From IMG/VR virus record IMGVR_UViG_3300036791_000343, positions 1 through 22,450 of that record: a stretch of 22,450 nt of DNA. The stretch is one strand, 5' to 3'. The notes under the pieces are model-generated. The model did no database searches. It saw only the letters and a list, made by a program, of their open reading frames with translations, and was not told the DNA's origin. Positions 14,630-19,215 of this stretch are shown one piece after another. Origin of the DNA: a virus. Positions within the stretch are counted from its first letter, which is position 1. Each line of letters opens with the position of its first letter. A program made the translations under genes and the position numbers.

Positions 14630-15163
14630 CTATGCCACGCTGGCTTCCACCACTTCAAAATGAGATTCTTTCTTTATCTGTGGTGCGTAGACAACGAACT
14701 GCACGGCGTTAGCGTTGCCCGTTGCAGCAGGGCGGACGTTGCTGTAGACTCTGGAAAGACTTGCAGCGATTGCCGCACGATCCCGTGGTTTCTCCCCTGC
14801 AATGTCATCGGCGTCGAGGAGTCCCAGAACCTCAATTGTTTTAAGGAGTGCAAGTTCTTGCACCTGCTCTACCGAACGCGCAATGCGTTCGGCTAAGATA
14901 GGGTCCGCTGTATTCTTGGCTGACCGTACTTGCTGTGCTGTGATTCCCAGTTCTTCTGCGACTTTCGTAGCTGGCGCAAAATGCGCCTGCGTACCGGCTA
15001 CAACACGTAGCTCATCTGATTTAATCGGAGGGGTTACTTCACGCACAGGTGGAGGGGTTACAATAGTCGAAGTAGGCAATCCAGGCAAGACTCTCCCAAT
15101 GACATTCAGGAGATTTTTACCTGAAGCCAGCCTACGCTCTGCTTCCTGTGCGTCTATCAGCAT
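14630..15163 (-). CDS. Possible terminase small subunit, 177 aa
   Basis: This is the first gene of the late operon. A probable helix-turn-helix lies near residues 65-90 (KVAEELGITAQQVRSAKNTA), followed by a helical oligomerisation-type region (AERIARSVEQVQELALLKTI, then RAAIAASLSRVYSNV) and a beta tail VQFVVYAPQIKKESHFEVVE. DNA-binding HTH, helical core and a beta C-terminus are the usual small-terminase layout, and the leading position fits. However, the large terminase is more than 5 kb away, so another DNA-binding role is possible. The ATG at 15163 has only a weak ribosome site (GGTACC), and the leader contains three 13-bp A/T repeats. Confidence 0.5.
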   Translation of the reverse strand: MLIDAQEAERRLASGKNLLNVIGRVLPGLPTSTIVTPPPVREVTPPIKSDELRVVAGTQAHFAPATKVAEELGITAQQVRSAKNTADPILAERIARSVEQVQELALLKTIEVLGLLDADDIAGEKPRDRAAIAASLSRVYSNVRPAATGNANAVQFVVYAPQIKKESHFEVVEASVA

Positions 15164-15175
15164 GATGGTACCAAA

Positions 15176-15208
15176 TTTAATGCAAAAATTTAATGCAAAA
15201 ATTTAATG
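15176..15208 (-). repeat. Triple 13-bp A/T repeat in the late-operon leader
   Basis: TTTAATG occurs at 15176, 15189 and 15202 with CAAAAA between, a perfect 13-bp period. It lies in the transcribed leader, between the predicted start site near 15239 and the ATG at 15163. TTTAATG is also the outer part of the operator arm at 15302. Confidence 0.85.
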
Positions 15209-15245
15209 GAAGTTCGTTCGCGGCGAGATGGTCCTCCCCAAGTCC

Positions 15246-15274
15246 ATGATAGCAAAGGCTTTCGCAAAAGTCAA
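15246..15274 (-). promoter_or_regulatory. Late promoter, proximal (TTGACT-17-TATCAT)
   Basis: On the minus strand the -35 TTGACT (15274-15269), a 17-nt spacer ending in TGC (extended -10), and -10 TATCAT (15251-15246) point at the late operon about 85 nt upstream of its first ATG. A strong Shine-Dalgarno-like GGGGAGGA follows at about 15235 without a start codon at the right distance. Confidence 0.8.
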
Positions 15275-15301
15275 GAATTATTTTTGGGGAAGCGAACGAT
15301 C

Positions 15302-15322
15302 TTTAATGTACTGTACATTAAA
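15302..15322. promoter_or_regulatory. 21-bp operator-like palindrome
   Basis: TTTAATGTAC - T - GTACATTAAA: two perfect 10-bp arms. It starts 5 bp beyond the -10 of the distal promoter, so it covers that start site, and lies 27 bp upstream of the proximal -35. One arm (GTACATTAAA) recurs exactly at 18297-18306. Likely a dimeric regulator site. Confidence 0.75.
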
Positions 15323-15327
15323 TATTG

Positions 15328-15356
15328 ATTATACGGGACCCTTTTATGTATGTCAC
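15328..15356 (-). promoter_or_regulatory. Late promoter, distal (GTGACA-17-TATAAT)
   Basis: -35 GTGACA (15356-15351), 17-nt spacer, consensus -10 TATAAT (15333-15328) on the minus strand. The predicted start site falls within the 15302-15322 palindrome. Confidence 0.75.
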
Positions 15357-15375
15357 ACAGGCATAATTTTTGGAT

Positions 15376-15392
15376 ACCCGCCGCAGGCGGGT
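15376..15392. repeat. Short GC-rich hairpin upstream of the late promoters
   Basis: ACCCGCC-GCA-GGCGGGT, 7-bp arms and a 3-nt loop. There is no T-run; role unknown. Confidence 0.6.
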
Positions 15393-15435
15393 CGGAGGGA
15401 CCCATTAAAACAGGCCATAGGGGTAGGCACAAAAA

Positions 15436-15461
15436 AAATCCTGCCCGAAAGGGCAGGATTT
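15436..15461 (-). terminator. Intrinsic terminator ending the small-gene cluster
   Basis: AAATCCTGCCC-GAAA-GGGCAGGATTT forms a perfect 11-bp stem. Read leftward it is followed by a run of Ts (A-run at 15431-15438). It insulates the late promoters from the upstream small genes. Confidence 0.9.
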
Positions 15462-15484
15462 AATTTTCTGTGGTAGAATGTATT

Positions 15485-15619
15485 TTATTTTTTGTGTTTG
15501 CGATACGCTAGTATCTCGATTGAGACGATGCGTAGCAGACTGCCGAGCGCAAGTGTCAGTATGGCGAAGTGTTCTACAACCTGCGTCGCACTCGTAAGGA
15601 CGACAATAACGACTTCCAT
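15485..15619 (-). CDS. Small membrane protein, 44 aa
   Basis: The ATG at 15619 has GGAGGAAAA upstream, one of the best ribosome sites in the window, and lies one base after the stop of the previous gene. The product MEVVIVVLTSATQVVEHFAI, continuing LTLALGSLLRIVSIEILAYR and a KHKK tail, is one or two hydrophobic segments with a basic end. It is the last gene before the terminator at 15436. No family recognised; holin-like size and topology, but no further support. Confidence 0.65.
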   Translation of the reverse strand: MEVVIVVLTSATQVVEHFAILTLALGSLLRIVSIEILAYRKHKK

Positions 15620-15620
15620 T

Positions 15621-15773
15621 TTACTTTTCCTCCGTCGTCAGTGTGGCGTGTTCTGCTATCCACAAATCGAACATGTCAATGGACGGATTCAAAGGTTCAG
15701 TGTCCGTCAAGAATGCCCGGAGCTTAGACAGGTCGTAGACTTCGGAGTCAATAGCAAACGTGGTATCAATCAC
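15621..15773 (-). CDS. Small acidic protein, 50 aa
   Basis: A GTG start at 15773 overlaps the stop of the previous gene (GTGA), with GAGGT seven bases upstream inside that gene. The product starts MIDTTFAIDSEVYDLSKLRA, is acidic, and ends WIAEHATLTTEEK. Tight overlaps on both sides support it although it is short. No family recognised. Confidence 0.65.
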   Translation of the reverse strand: MIDTTFAIDSEVYDLSKLRAFLTDTEPLNPSIDMFDLWIAEHATLTTEEK

Positions 15774-15976
15774 GCTGTTACCTCTATCCGGCCGTCCATT
15801 GGCACAGTGACTGCAAGCGGCGTGCCGTACTCGCTCTTGAAATAAATCACGGTGTAGACTGCACTGACAACGTTAGGAACGTTGCCGCTATAAGACACGA
15901 TATGACCCGTAACGTCATCGACATTGCGGAGTGTATCGAACGCTTTACCGTTAAAGTTGATTCGCTCGATAGTCAT
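15770..15976 (-). CDS. Small protein, 68 aa
   Basis: The ATG at 15976 shares one base with the preceding stop (TAATG), with GGAG eight bases upstream. The product MTIERINFNGKAFDTLRNVD continues with beta-type segments (GHIVSYSGNVPNV, VYTVIYFKSEYGTPLAVTVP) and ends DGRIEVTA. No Cys, no membrane helix, no family recognised. Confidence 0.65.
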   Translation of the reverse strand: MTIERINFNGKAFDTLRNVDDVTGHIVSYSGNVPNVVSAVYTVIYFKSEYGTPLAVTVPMDGRIEVTA

Positions 15977-16197
15977 TAGTTTGACTCCGTTTCATAGGGC
16001 CGATAGATTCCGTCGTCGTCAGTTAAACCTTGCTTACAACGTCCGATCTCCCGGAAGTCAATTAACATACCGGAATCGTCTAGCACTGACTGGATAGACT
16101 CCGCCCGTTTGTTAGCTTGTTCCTCAGTCTCAAACTCTTTGCAGAATGACCACGAACCATAATGGTCTGTCTGAACATCAAATCTATAAGCAATCAT
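15976..16197 (-). CDS. Small protein, 73 aa, first gene of a leadered transcript
   Basis: The product MIAYRFDVQTDHYGSWSFCK, with EFETEEQANKRAESIQSVLD, has a compact alpha/beta look. The ATG at 16197 is preceded by AAAGGAC about 11 bases away, a hairpin, and an extended -10 promoter (16246-16251). It heads a four-gene set (15976, 15770, 15621, 15485) joined by 1-4 nt overlaps. No family recognised. Confidence 0.65.
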   Translation of the reverse strand: MIAYRFDVQTDHYGSWSFCKEFETEEQANKRAESIQSVLDDSGMLIDFREIGRCKQGLTDDDGIYRPYETESN

Positions 16198-16217
16198 CGT
16201 TTGTGTGTCCTTTCCGT

Positions 16218-16251
16218 TTTGGCCGCTTGCATTCGGCCAAACTCAAGTATA
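16218..16251 (-). promoter_or_regulatory. Extended -10 promoter with a hairpin starting at about +1
   Basis: Minus strand: GTGCTATACT includes TGC plus -10 TATACT (16251-16246). No good -35 is visible. The stem TTTGGCCG/CGGCCAAA (16234-16241 with 16218-16225) begins almost exactly at the predicted start site and is followed by the GGAAAGGAC ribosome site. A 5'-terminal hairpin of this kind usually stabilises mRNA. Confidence 0.65.
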
Positions 16252-16278
16252 GCACACTTGCATGACTGACGGTGTAGA

Positions 16279-16473
16279 CTAGTCTAGCCAAGGGTTACAG
16301 TACGGGTCTTCGCTGTACTCCATATCTAACAGAACTGCCCGGAGTGCAGCGTCCAATTCTGCGATTGTCTCAAACTCATGGCCGACTAGAATCACACGTG
16401 CATTAGAGCGTATGTATGCGATGGCAGACTCTAGCGTGTCTATCGCATGGTCTTGAATAGCAAATTTTTTCAT
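16279..16473 (-). CDS. Small helical protein, 64 aa
   Basis: The product MKKFAIQDHAIDTLESAIAY continues IRSNARVILVGHEFETIAEL and ends DMEYSEDPYCNPWLD. Leu/Ala spacing suggests amphipathic helices. The ATG at 16473 is preceded by a long A-run with AAAAGAAA and, before that, the hairpin at 16490-16515, so its translation probably depends on the A-rich standby region. No family recognised. Confidence 0.6.
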   Translation of the reverse strand: MKKFAIQDHAIDTLESAIAYIRSNARVILVGHEFETIAELDAALRAVLLDMEYSEDPYCNPWLD

Positions 16474-16489
16474 TTTTTTTTTTCTTTTA

Positions 16490-16515
16490 GGCCGGGAGTT
16501 TTTATTCTCCCGGCC
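16490..16515 (-). promoter_or_regulatory. Hairpin in the short gap before the 64-aa gene
   Basis: GGCCGGGAG/CTCCCGGCC, 9-bp perfect stem and an 8-nt loop. Read leftward it is followed by TAAAAG then As and not Ts, so it does not look like a terminator. It could be a stability or processing element between two small genes. Confidence 0.6.
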
Positions 16516-16520
16516 AAGTT

Positions 16521-16733
16521 TTAAACCGTTTCTACAGTCAGCTTACCGCCGACTAGGAAAAGATTAGTACCGGACATTCCTTTATATGCCGATACTAAAT
16601 ACCCGTTCTCGCTTGCACCTTCCCCACGTTGCACGTTTATATTAACGTCGTGCACGTAGAATGCCGTTCTTTTACCGACATCGTCAGTGTGAATGATTTG
16701 CTTTGTCATACTGATTTGATGCTCACCGTGCAT
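16521..16733 (-). CDS. Small protein, start uncertain, 62-89 aa
   Basis: The core starts MTKQIIHTDDVGKRTAFYVH and continues DVNINVQRGEGASENGYLVS, ending FLVGGKLTVETV, a beta-rich small protein. Three starts are possible. ATG 16733 is chosen here, without a ribosome site. ATG 16709 has GGTGAG 12 bases upstream. TTG 16790 has AGGAG eight bases upstream, but that site lies inside the terminator stem 16791-16827. The GTTCGC-AA-GCGAAC hairpin sits just upstream of 16733. No family recognised. Confidence 0.5.
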   Translation of the reverse strand: MHGEHQISMTKQIIHTDDVGKRTAFYVHDVNINVQRGEGASENGYLVSAYKGMSGTNLFLVGGKLTVETV

Positions 16734-16739
16734 TAAAAG

Positions 16740-16761
16740 GTTCGTTCGCAAGCGAACATTC
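16740..16761. repeat. GTTCGTT..AGCGAAC repeat, copy 3
   Basis: It contains GTTCGC-AA-GCGAAC (16744-16757) followed by ATTC. Aligned with copies 1 and 2 it has a 3-nt insertion (CGC) and one change. Confidence 0.6.
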
Positions 16762-16790
16762 TCAGAAAACGAACGATCTTTTTTAGACAA

Positions 16791-16827
16791 AAAAAGACTC
16801 CTAGATTTTTAGTCTAGGAGTCTTTTT
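16791..16827. terminator. Bidirectional intrinsic terminator, 15-bp stem
   Basis: AAAAAGACTCCTAGA and its exact complement TCTAGGAGTCTTTTT surround a 7-nt loop. T-runs occur on both strands, so it can stop both directions. It ends the 16844 gene 17 nt after its stop codon. Confidence 0.93.
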
Positions 16828-16843
16828 AATGCAGTGTGAGAAT

Positions 16844-17323
16844 TTAGGCGCTGACAGTCTGAGGTTTCGATGCTGCGATGGCATCCTTGACCATTTTAAC
16901 AGCCGCATCGTAGCTTGGAGCGATCCCCAGTGCGACCAGACCTTTAGCCTGCCGTTCGATAGTCTTGTCGATATCGACTTCCTTCGGTCGGAGACTCGCG
17001 CCGACATTGGCACGTTTTGTTAAGTCAAGCCCTTTTTCTGCAAGTGACATCTGAATCACCTGAGGGTTAACGGGTTTTTCAGGGTCACTTCCCTTAAACT
17101 CCGTCATGAAATAATCGACCATTTCATTGTAGAGTTTTTCGACACTCGCTTTGGAGTCTCCGTCCGGTACTTGTGCCGTTCCCGCAGTCTTACCGTCAAA
17201 AGTCTTTTCAACGGTTTTAACTGCGTCTCCGTTAGTGTGAGAGAAATAAATTCTCTCGTAATCCTGCTTAAGTGTTTCGCCCTTCGGGCCCTTGGCGAAA
17301 ACGATATCCTGTAATTTGAGCAT
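16844..17323 (-). CDS. Unknown protein, 159 aa
   Basis: I start at the ATG at 17323 with AGAGGAC just upstream. The longer form beginning at 17407 would overlap the promoter. The product starts MLKLQDIVFAKGPKGETLKQ, has DYERIYFSHTNGDAVKTVEK and a helical second half (VDIDKTIERQAKGLVALGIA, then YDAAVKMVKDAIAAS). It has its own strong promoter and terminator, so it is a monocistronic, probably highly expressed gene, unusual in this compact genome. No family recognised; a DNA-binding or host-takeover role cannot be excluded. Confidence 0.75.
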   Translation of the reverse strand: MLKLQDIVFAKGPKGETLKQDYERIYFSHTNGDAVKTVEKTFDGKTAGTAQVPDGDSKASVEKLYNEMVDYFMTEFKGSDPEKPVNPQVIQMSLAEKGLDLTKRANVGASLRPKEVDIDKTIERQAKGLVALGIAPSYDAAVKMVKDAIAASKPQTVSA

Positions 17324-17378
17324 TTCTTGTCCTCTTTTTCCTCTTCTGGGGCTTTGCCCCTTCCAACCTTCTAAACCA

Positions 17379-17407
17379 AGTTTAGCATGTTTCCCTTGAA
17401 TTGTCAA
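17379..17407 (-). promoter_or_regulatory. Strong promoter TTGACA-17-TAAACT
   Basis: -35 TTGACA (17407-17402), 17-nt spacer ending TGC, -10 TAAACT (17384-17379), reading leftward. A small stem GGGGC/GCCCC (17348-17360) lies in the leader before the ribosome site. Confidence 0.85.
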
Positions 17408-17416
17408 GGGATTAGG

Positions 17417-17548
17417 CTAACTTTTCTTGCAAATTTTTCGGTCGTCATCCCATCGAATGTCGCATGGCCTACGTGCTAACAATCTAGCCTGTAGCTTCTT
17501 AATGCGCCGTTTCAGTCTCCGTTGATACAAACTCTCTGTAGTACTCAT
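17417..17548 (-). CDS. Small very basic protein, 43 aa
   Basis: The ATG at 17548 has AAAGGAC with close spacing. The product MSTTESLYQRRLKRRIKKLQ, then ARLLARRPCDIRWDDDRKIC-KKS, is strongly basic in its first half, as for a small nucleic-acid-binding peptide. A competing frame (17499-17609, 36 aa, MNQVDSSQHQIMESENEKGH) has AAGGAA seven bases upstream and overlaps its start; I judge it less likely. No family recognised. Confidence 0.6.
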   Translation of the reverse strand: MSTTESLYQRRLKRRIKKLQARLLARRPCDIRWDDDRKICKKS

Positions 17549-17703
17549 TGTGTCCTTTCTCATTCTCGCTTTCCATTATTTGATGCTGGCTAGAATCCAC
17601 TTGATTCATTAAAATTCCTTCATTAAACTGCCCGACCTGCCCGACCTGCAAAACGAACATTTAACCTGCCCGCTGCATTAACCTCTAATACTAGTATAGC
17701 ACG
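17549..17703 (-). promoter_or_regulatory. Extended -10 promoter and long leader
   Basis: GTGCTATACT (-10 at 17698-17693) is identical over 10 bases to the promoter at 16246. It is followed by ATACTAGTAT (palindrome), a tandem CTGCCCGAC repeat and several CATTAA motifs before the 43-aa gene. A five-codon ORF with AGAGG upstream occurs near 17675. No other gene is convincing here. Confidence 0.5.
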
Positions 17704-17846
17704 CTTTCCATTAAAGATCGTTCGTTTGCTTGTTCGCTTAAACTCATTCTGAGCCAATTTAGGGTTCTTCCGGTACACTTCTGCGACATTTCTGGTGCAA
17801 TCTGGCGCAAATGGCGCGCAACTGCATTGTTATCATGCACATACAT
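17691..17846 (-). CDS. Possible small protein, 51 aa
   Basis: The frame MYVHDNNAVARHLRQIAPEM, then SQKCTGRTLNWLRMSLSEQA, ending NERSLMESVLY, looks protein-like with amphipathic helices. GGGAGG lies about 15-20 nt upstream, which is too far for a normal start, so the start may be the GTG just before. Its last codons overlap the -10 of the promoter at 17693. It would be the first gene behind the leftward promoter at 17996. No family recognised. Confidence 0.35.
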   Translation of the reverse strand: MYVHDNNAVARHLRQIAPEMSQKCTGRTLNWLRMSLSEQANERSLMESVLY

Positions 17847-17916
17847 CACATGGGGATCTATACTCCCCTCCCACACACCCACGGTGGTTCGCGGGGGAGA
17901 GGGGTTCGTTTCTTTT

Positions 17917-17947
<31 letters not shown>

Positions 17948-17982
17948 TAAATCAACTACTTACCAACCTAACCCAAAACCCT

Positions 17983-18041
17983 TAAATGTTCACTTTTTAT
18001 ATAGAAAATTTTACCTAAGTCAAATTTCTAAATGTTCACTT
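17983..18041 (-). promoter_or_regulatory. Leftward promoter bracketed by identical 13-bp repeats
   Basis: Minus strand: -35 TTGACT (18023-18018), 16-nt spacer, -10 TATAAA (18001-17996). TAAATGTTCACTT occurs at 17983-17995, directly after the -10, and at 18029-18041, 5 bp before the -35. This is the geometry of a repressor that binds both sides of a promoter. Confidence 0.65.
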
Positions 18042-18103
18042 GCTGGCTCGCCCTCTCTGGCCCGCTTCCTCCTATCTTGTTGAAAACAAAGGGAAAAAAC
18101 CCC

Positions 18104-18133
18104 TTGACAACGGCCCGGCAGGGGTGGTAGGAT
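18104..18133 (+). promoter_or_regulatory. Rightward early promoter TTGACA-18-TAGGAT
   Basis: -35 TTGACA (18104-18109), 18-nt GC-rich spacer, -10 TAGGAT (18128-18133). It is the only good promoter in front of the rightward operon. TTGAAAACAAAGG just upstream is repeated at about 18278, further down the leader. Confidence 0.7.
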
Positions 18134-18158
18134 GGGGATGGCCCTCCCCACTCCGGCC

Positions 18159-18305
18159 ATGAACATGAAACCAAAGGACTTAGGCCCATTAACACCACGG
18201 AGAACACCGGAAGACCCATTAAAAACCCAGAGAAAATCCCTAAAATGGCACGGAACGGGTTTGGATTCGCAAGTTATTGAAAACAAAGGACTTGTTGTAC
18301 ATTAA
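18159..18305 (+). CDS. Possible small protein, 48 aa
   Basis: The frame MNMKPKDLGPLTPRRTPEDP, then LKTQRKSLKWHGTGLDSQVI, ending ENKGLVVH, is open from the promoter to the next gene. No clear ribosome site precedes the ATG at 18159 or 18165. The tail overlaps the operator half-site at 18297. It is either a real first early peptide or simply a leader; undecided. Confidence 0.35.
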   Translation: MNMKPKDLGPLTPRRTPEDPLKTQRKSLKWHGTGLDSQVIENKGLVVH

Positions 18306-18306
18306 A
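18297..18306. promoter_or_regulatory. Operator half-site in the early leader
   Basis: GTACATTAAA is identical to one arm of the 15302-15322 palindrome. It lies 21 nt before the ATG at 18327. The other arm is not conserved. Confidence 0.45.
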
Positions 18307-18326
18307 AAGAAAGGACTAGTCTTACA

Positions 18327-18473
18327 ATGAAAGACGAACGGTTTAATAAAGCAAAGGACAAATACCGTGAGGCGCTAAAACGTCGCGGCGGTAAGATTGT
18401 GGCCAAGCCAGAAAAGACAATCGACGAACGTGCGCTGGCTATCGTGGTAAACAAATTAATGAAGAAGGACTAA
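18327..18473 (+). CDS. Small basic protein, 48 aa
   Basis: The ATG at 18327 follows AAAGGAC with about ten bases between. The product MKDERFNKAKDKYREALKRR, then GGKIVAKPEKTIDERALAIV and VNKLMKKD, is helical and basic. The stop shares one base with the next ATG (TAATG). No family recognised; a small DNA-binding or regulatory peptide is plausible. Confidence 0.7.
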   Translation: MKDERFNKAKDKYREALKRRGGKIVAKPEKTIDERALAIVVNKLMKKD

Positions 18474-19117
18474 TGACACCAACCCAGTCAAACTTACAAC
18501 TACCACTTTGTTCACTTTGTGAACAACCCTTTGACACCTTCGGCGACACATGCCAAGCGTGCCTGACTAAGAACTTCGATGCCGAGTCCGGCACTGTGCA
18601 AGCTCCTCCCATGCCAGTTCCGTCAGACTCAACGTTGCAAGACGTAGCGGAGATTTACCGCAAGGACAACGTCTTCATTAACAGCTTGACCGTACTAACA
18701 GGTGCAGAGGCGGTCGCTATAGACATCGAGCATGAGAATTTCGTATACAATAACGTTCTCCGCGATGCCAACGGCGACCTGTATCCGGATTGGAACACAC
18801 GTGGGCAGAATCACATTGCCAACATGAAACGCATGGTTGAAACCTTCCGTGTGAAAGATGGCTCCACGCGTCGAGCACTTGCTTTAACACGAGCAGCAGA
18901 GTTAGAAAAGCTCACACCAGAAGAGCGCGAGGCGTGGAAGAAGTCTTTAGACAAGCCAGCAGCGCGGGCTAAGTCTGAAGTCACAGAAATCAAAACAGCG
19001 GCCAAGCGTCAAACTCTCATCGAGAAACAGATTGCAGGTCTGCTAGCCATACCGGGCATGACGGAAGATTCAGACTTGGTTAAAACGTTGCGTGCAGTGC
19101 AGGCTAAGAAGGGATAG
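18473..19117 (+). CDS. Zinc-ribbon protein, 214 aa
   Basis: The N-terminus has two CxxC pairs, C13/C16 (CSLC) and C27/C30 (CQAC), a four-Cys zinc ribbon. The middle (residues 55-120, TLQDVAEIYRKDNVFINSLT and WNTRGQNHIANMKRMVETFR) is alpha/beta. The C-terminal 85 residues are helical and charged (ELEKLTPEEREAWKKSLDKP, TEIKTAAKRQTLIEKQIAGL). It is translated in overlap with the 48-aa gene and precedes the helicase by about 100 nt. It could be a helicase partner or DNA-binding accessory (inference). No family recognised. Confidence 0.75.
   Translation: MTPTQSNLQLPLCSLCEQPFDTFGDTCQACLTKNFDAESGTVQAPPMPVPSDSTLQDVAEIYRKDNVFINSLTVLTGAEAVAIDIEHENFVYNNVLRDANGDLYPDWNTRGQNHIANMKRMVETFRVKDGSTRRALALTRAAELEKLTPEEREAWKKSLDKPAARAKSEVTEIKTAAKRQTLIEKQIAGLLAIPGMTEDSDLVKTLRAVQAKKG
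18508..18526. repeat. TTGTTCAC-TTT-GTGAACAA hairpin in coding sequence
   Basis: 8-bp arms with a 3-nt loop near the start of the zinc-ribbon gene. It shares TGTTCACTT with the two promoter-flanking repeats at 17983 and 18029, so it may be a further binding site for the same regulator. Confidence 0.6.
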
Positions 19118-19215
19118 CTGGACAGGATACGTGGATGCACGCATCGCATGCCATGCCATGCCGCGCCACGGTCGTAGTAATTAAAACTAAGGAAACTAAC
19201 TAAAAGGATACAAAC
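19118..19215. other. Intergenic gap with GCATGCC repeats
   Basis: It contains CATGCCATGCCGCGCCAC (19152-19169), an exact inverted copy of 13747-13764, and the ribosome site AAAAGGA of the helicase. No gene seen. Confidence 0.6.

Noticed and set aside
15176-15208. Short CRISPR-like array
   Set aside because: Only three 13-bp contiguous units without unique spacers.
15228-15476. 82-aa rightward ORF
   Set aside because: It runs through two leftward promoters, the operator palindrome and a terminator, and has no ribosome site.
16490-16515. Terminator call for the 9-bp stem
   Set aside because: No T-run follows in the direction of transcription.
17499-17609. 36-aa leftward ORF with AAGGAA upstream
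   Set aside because: It overlaps the start of the 43-aa gene, which has a better ribosome site; kept only as an alternative there.
18020-18286. Leftward ORFs across the early promoter
   Set aside because: They overlap the rightward promoter and leader, have no ribosome site, and the amino acid composition is not protein-like.
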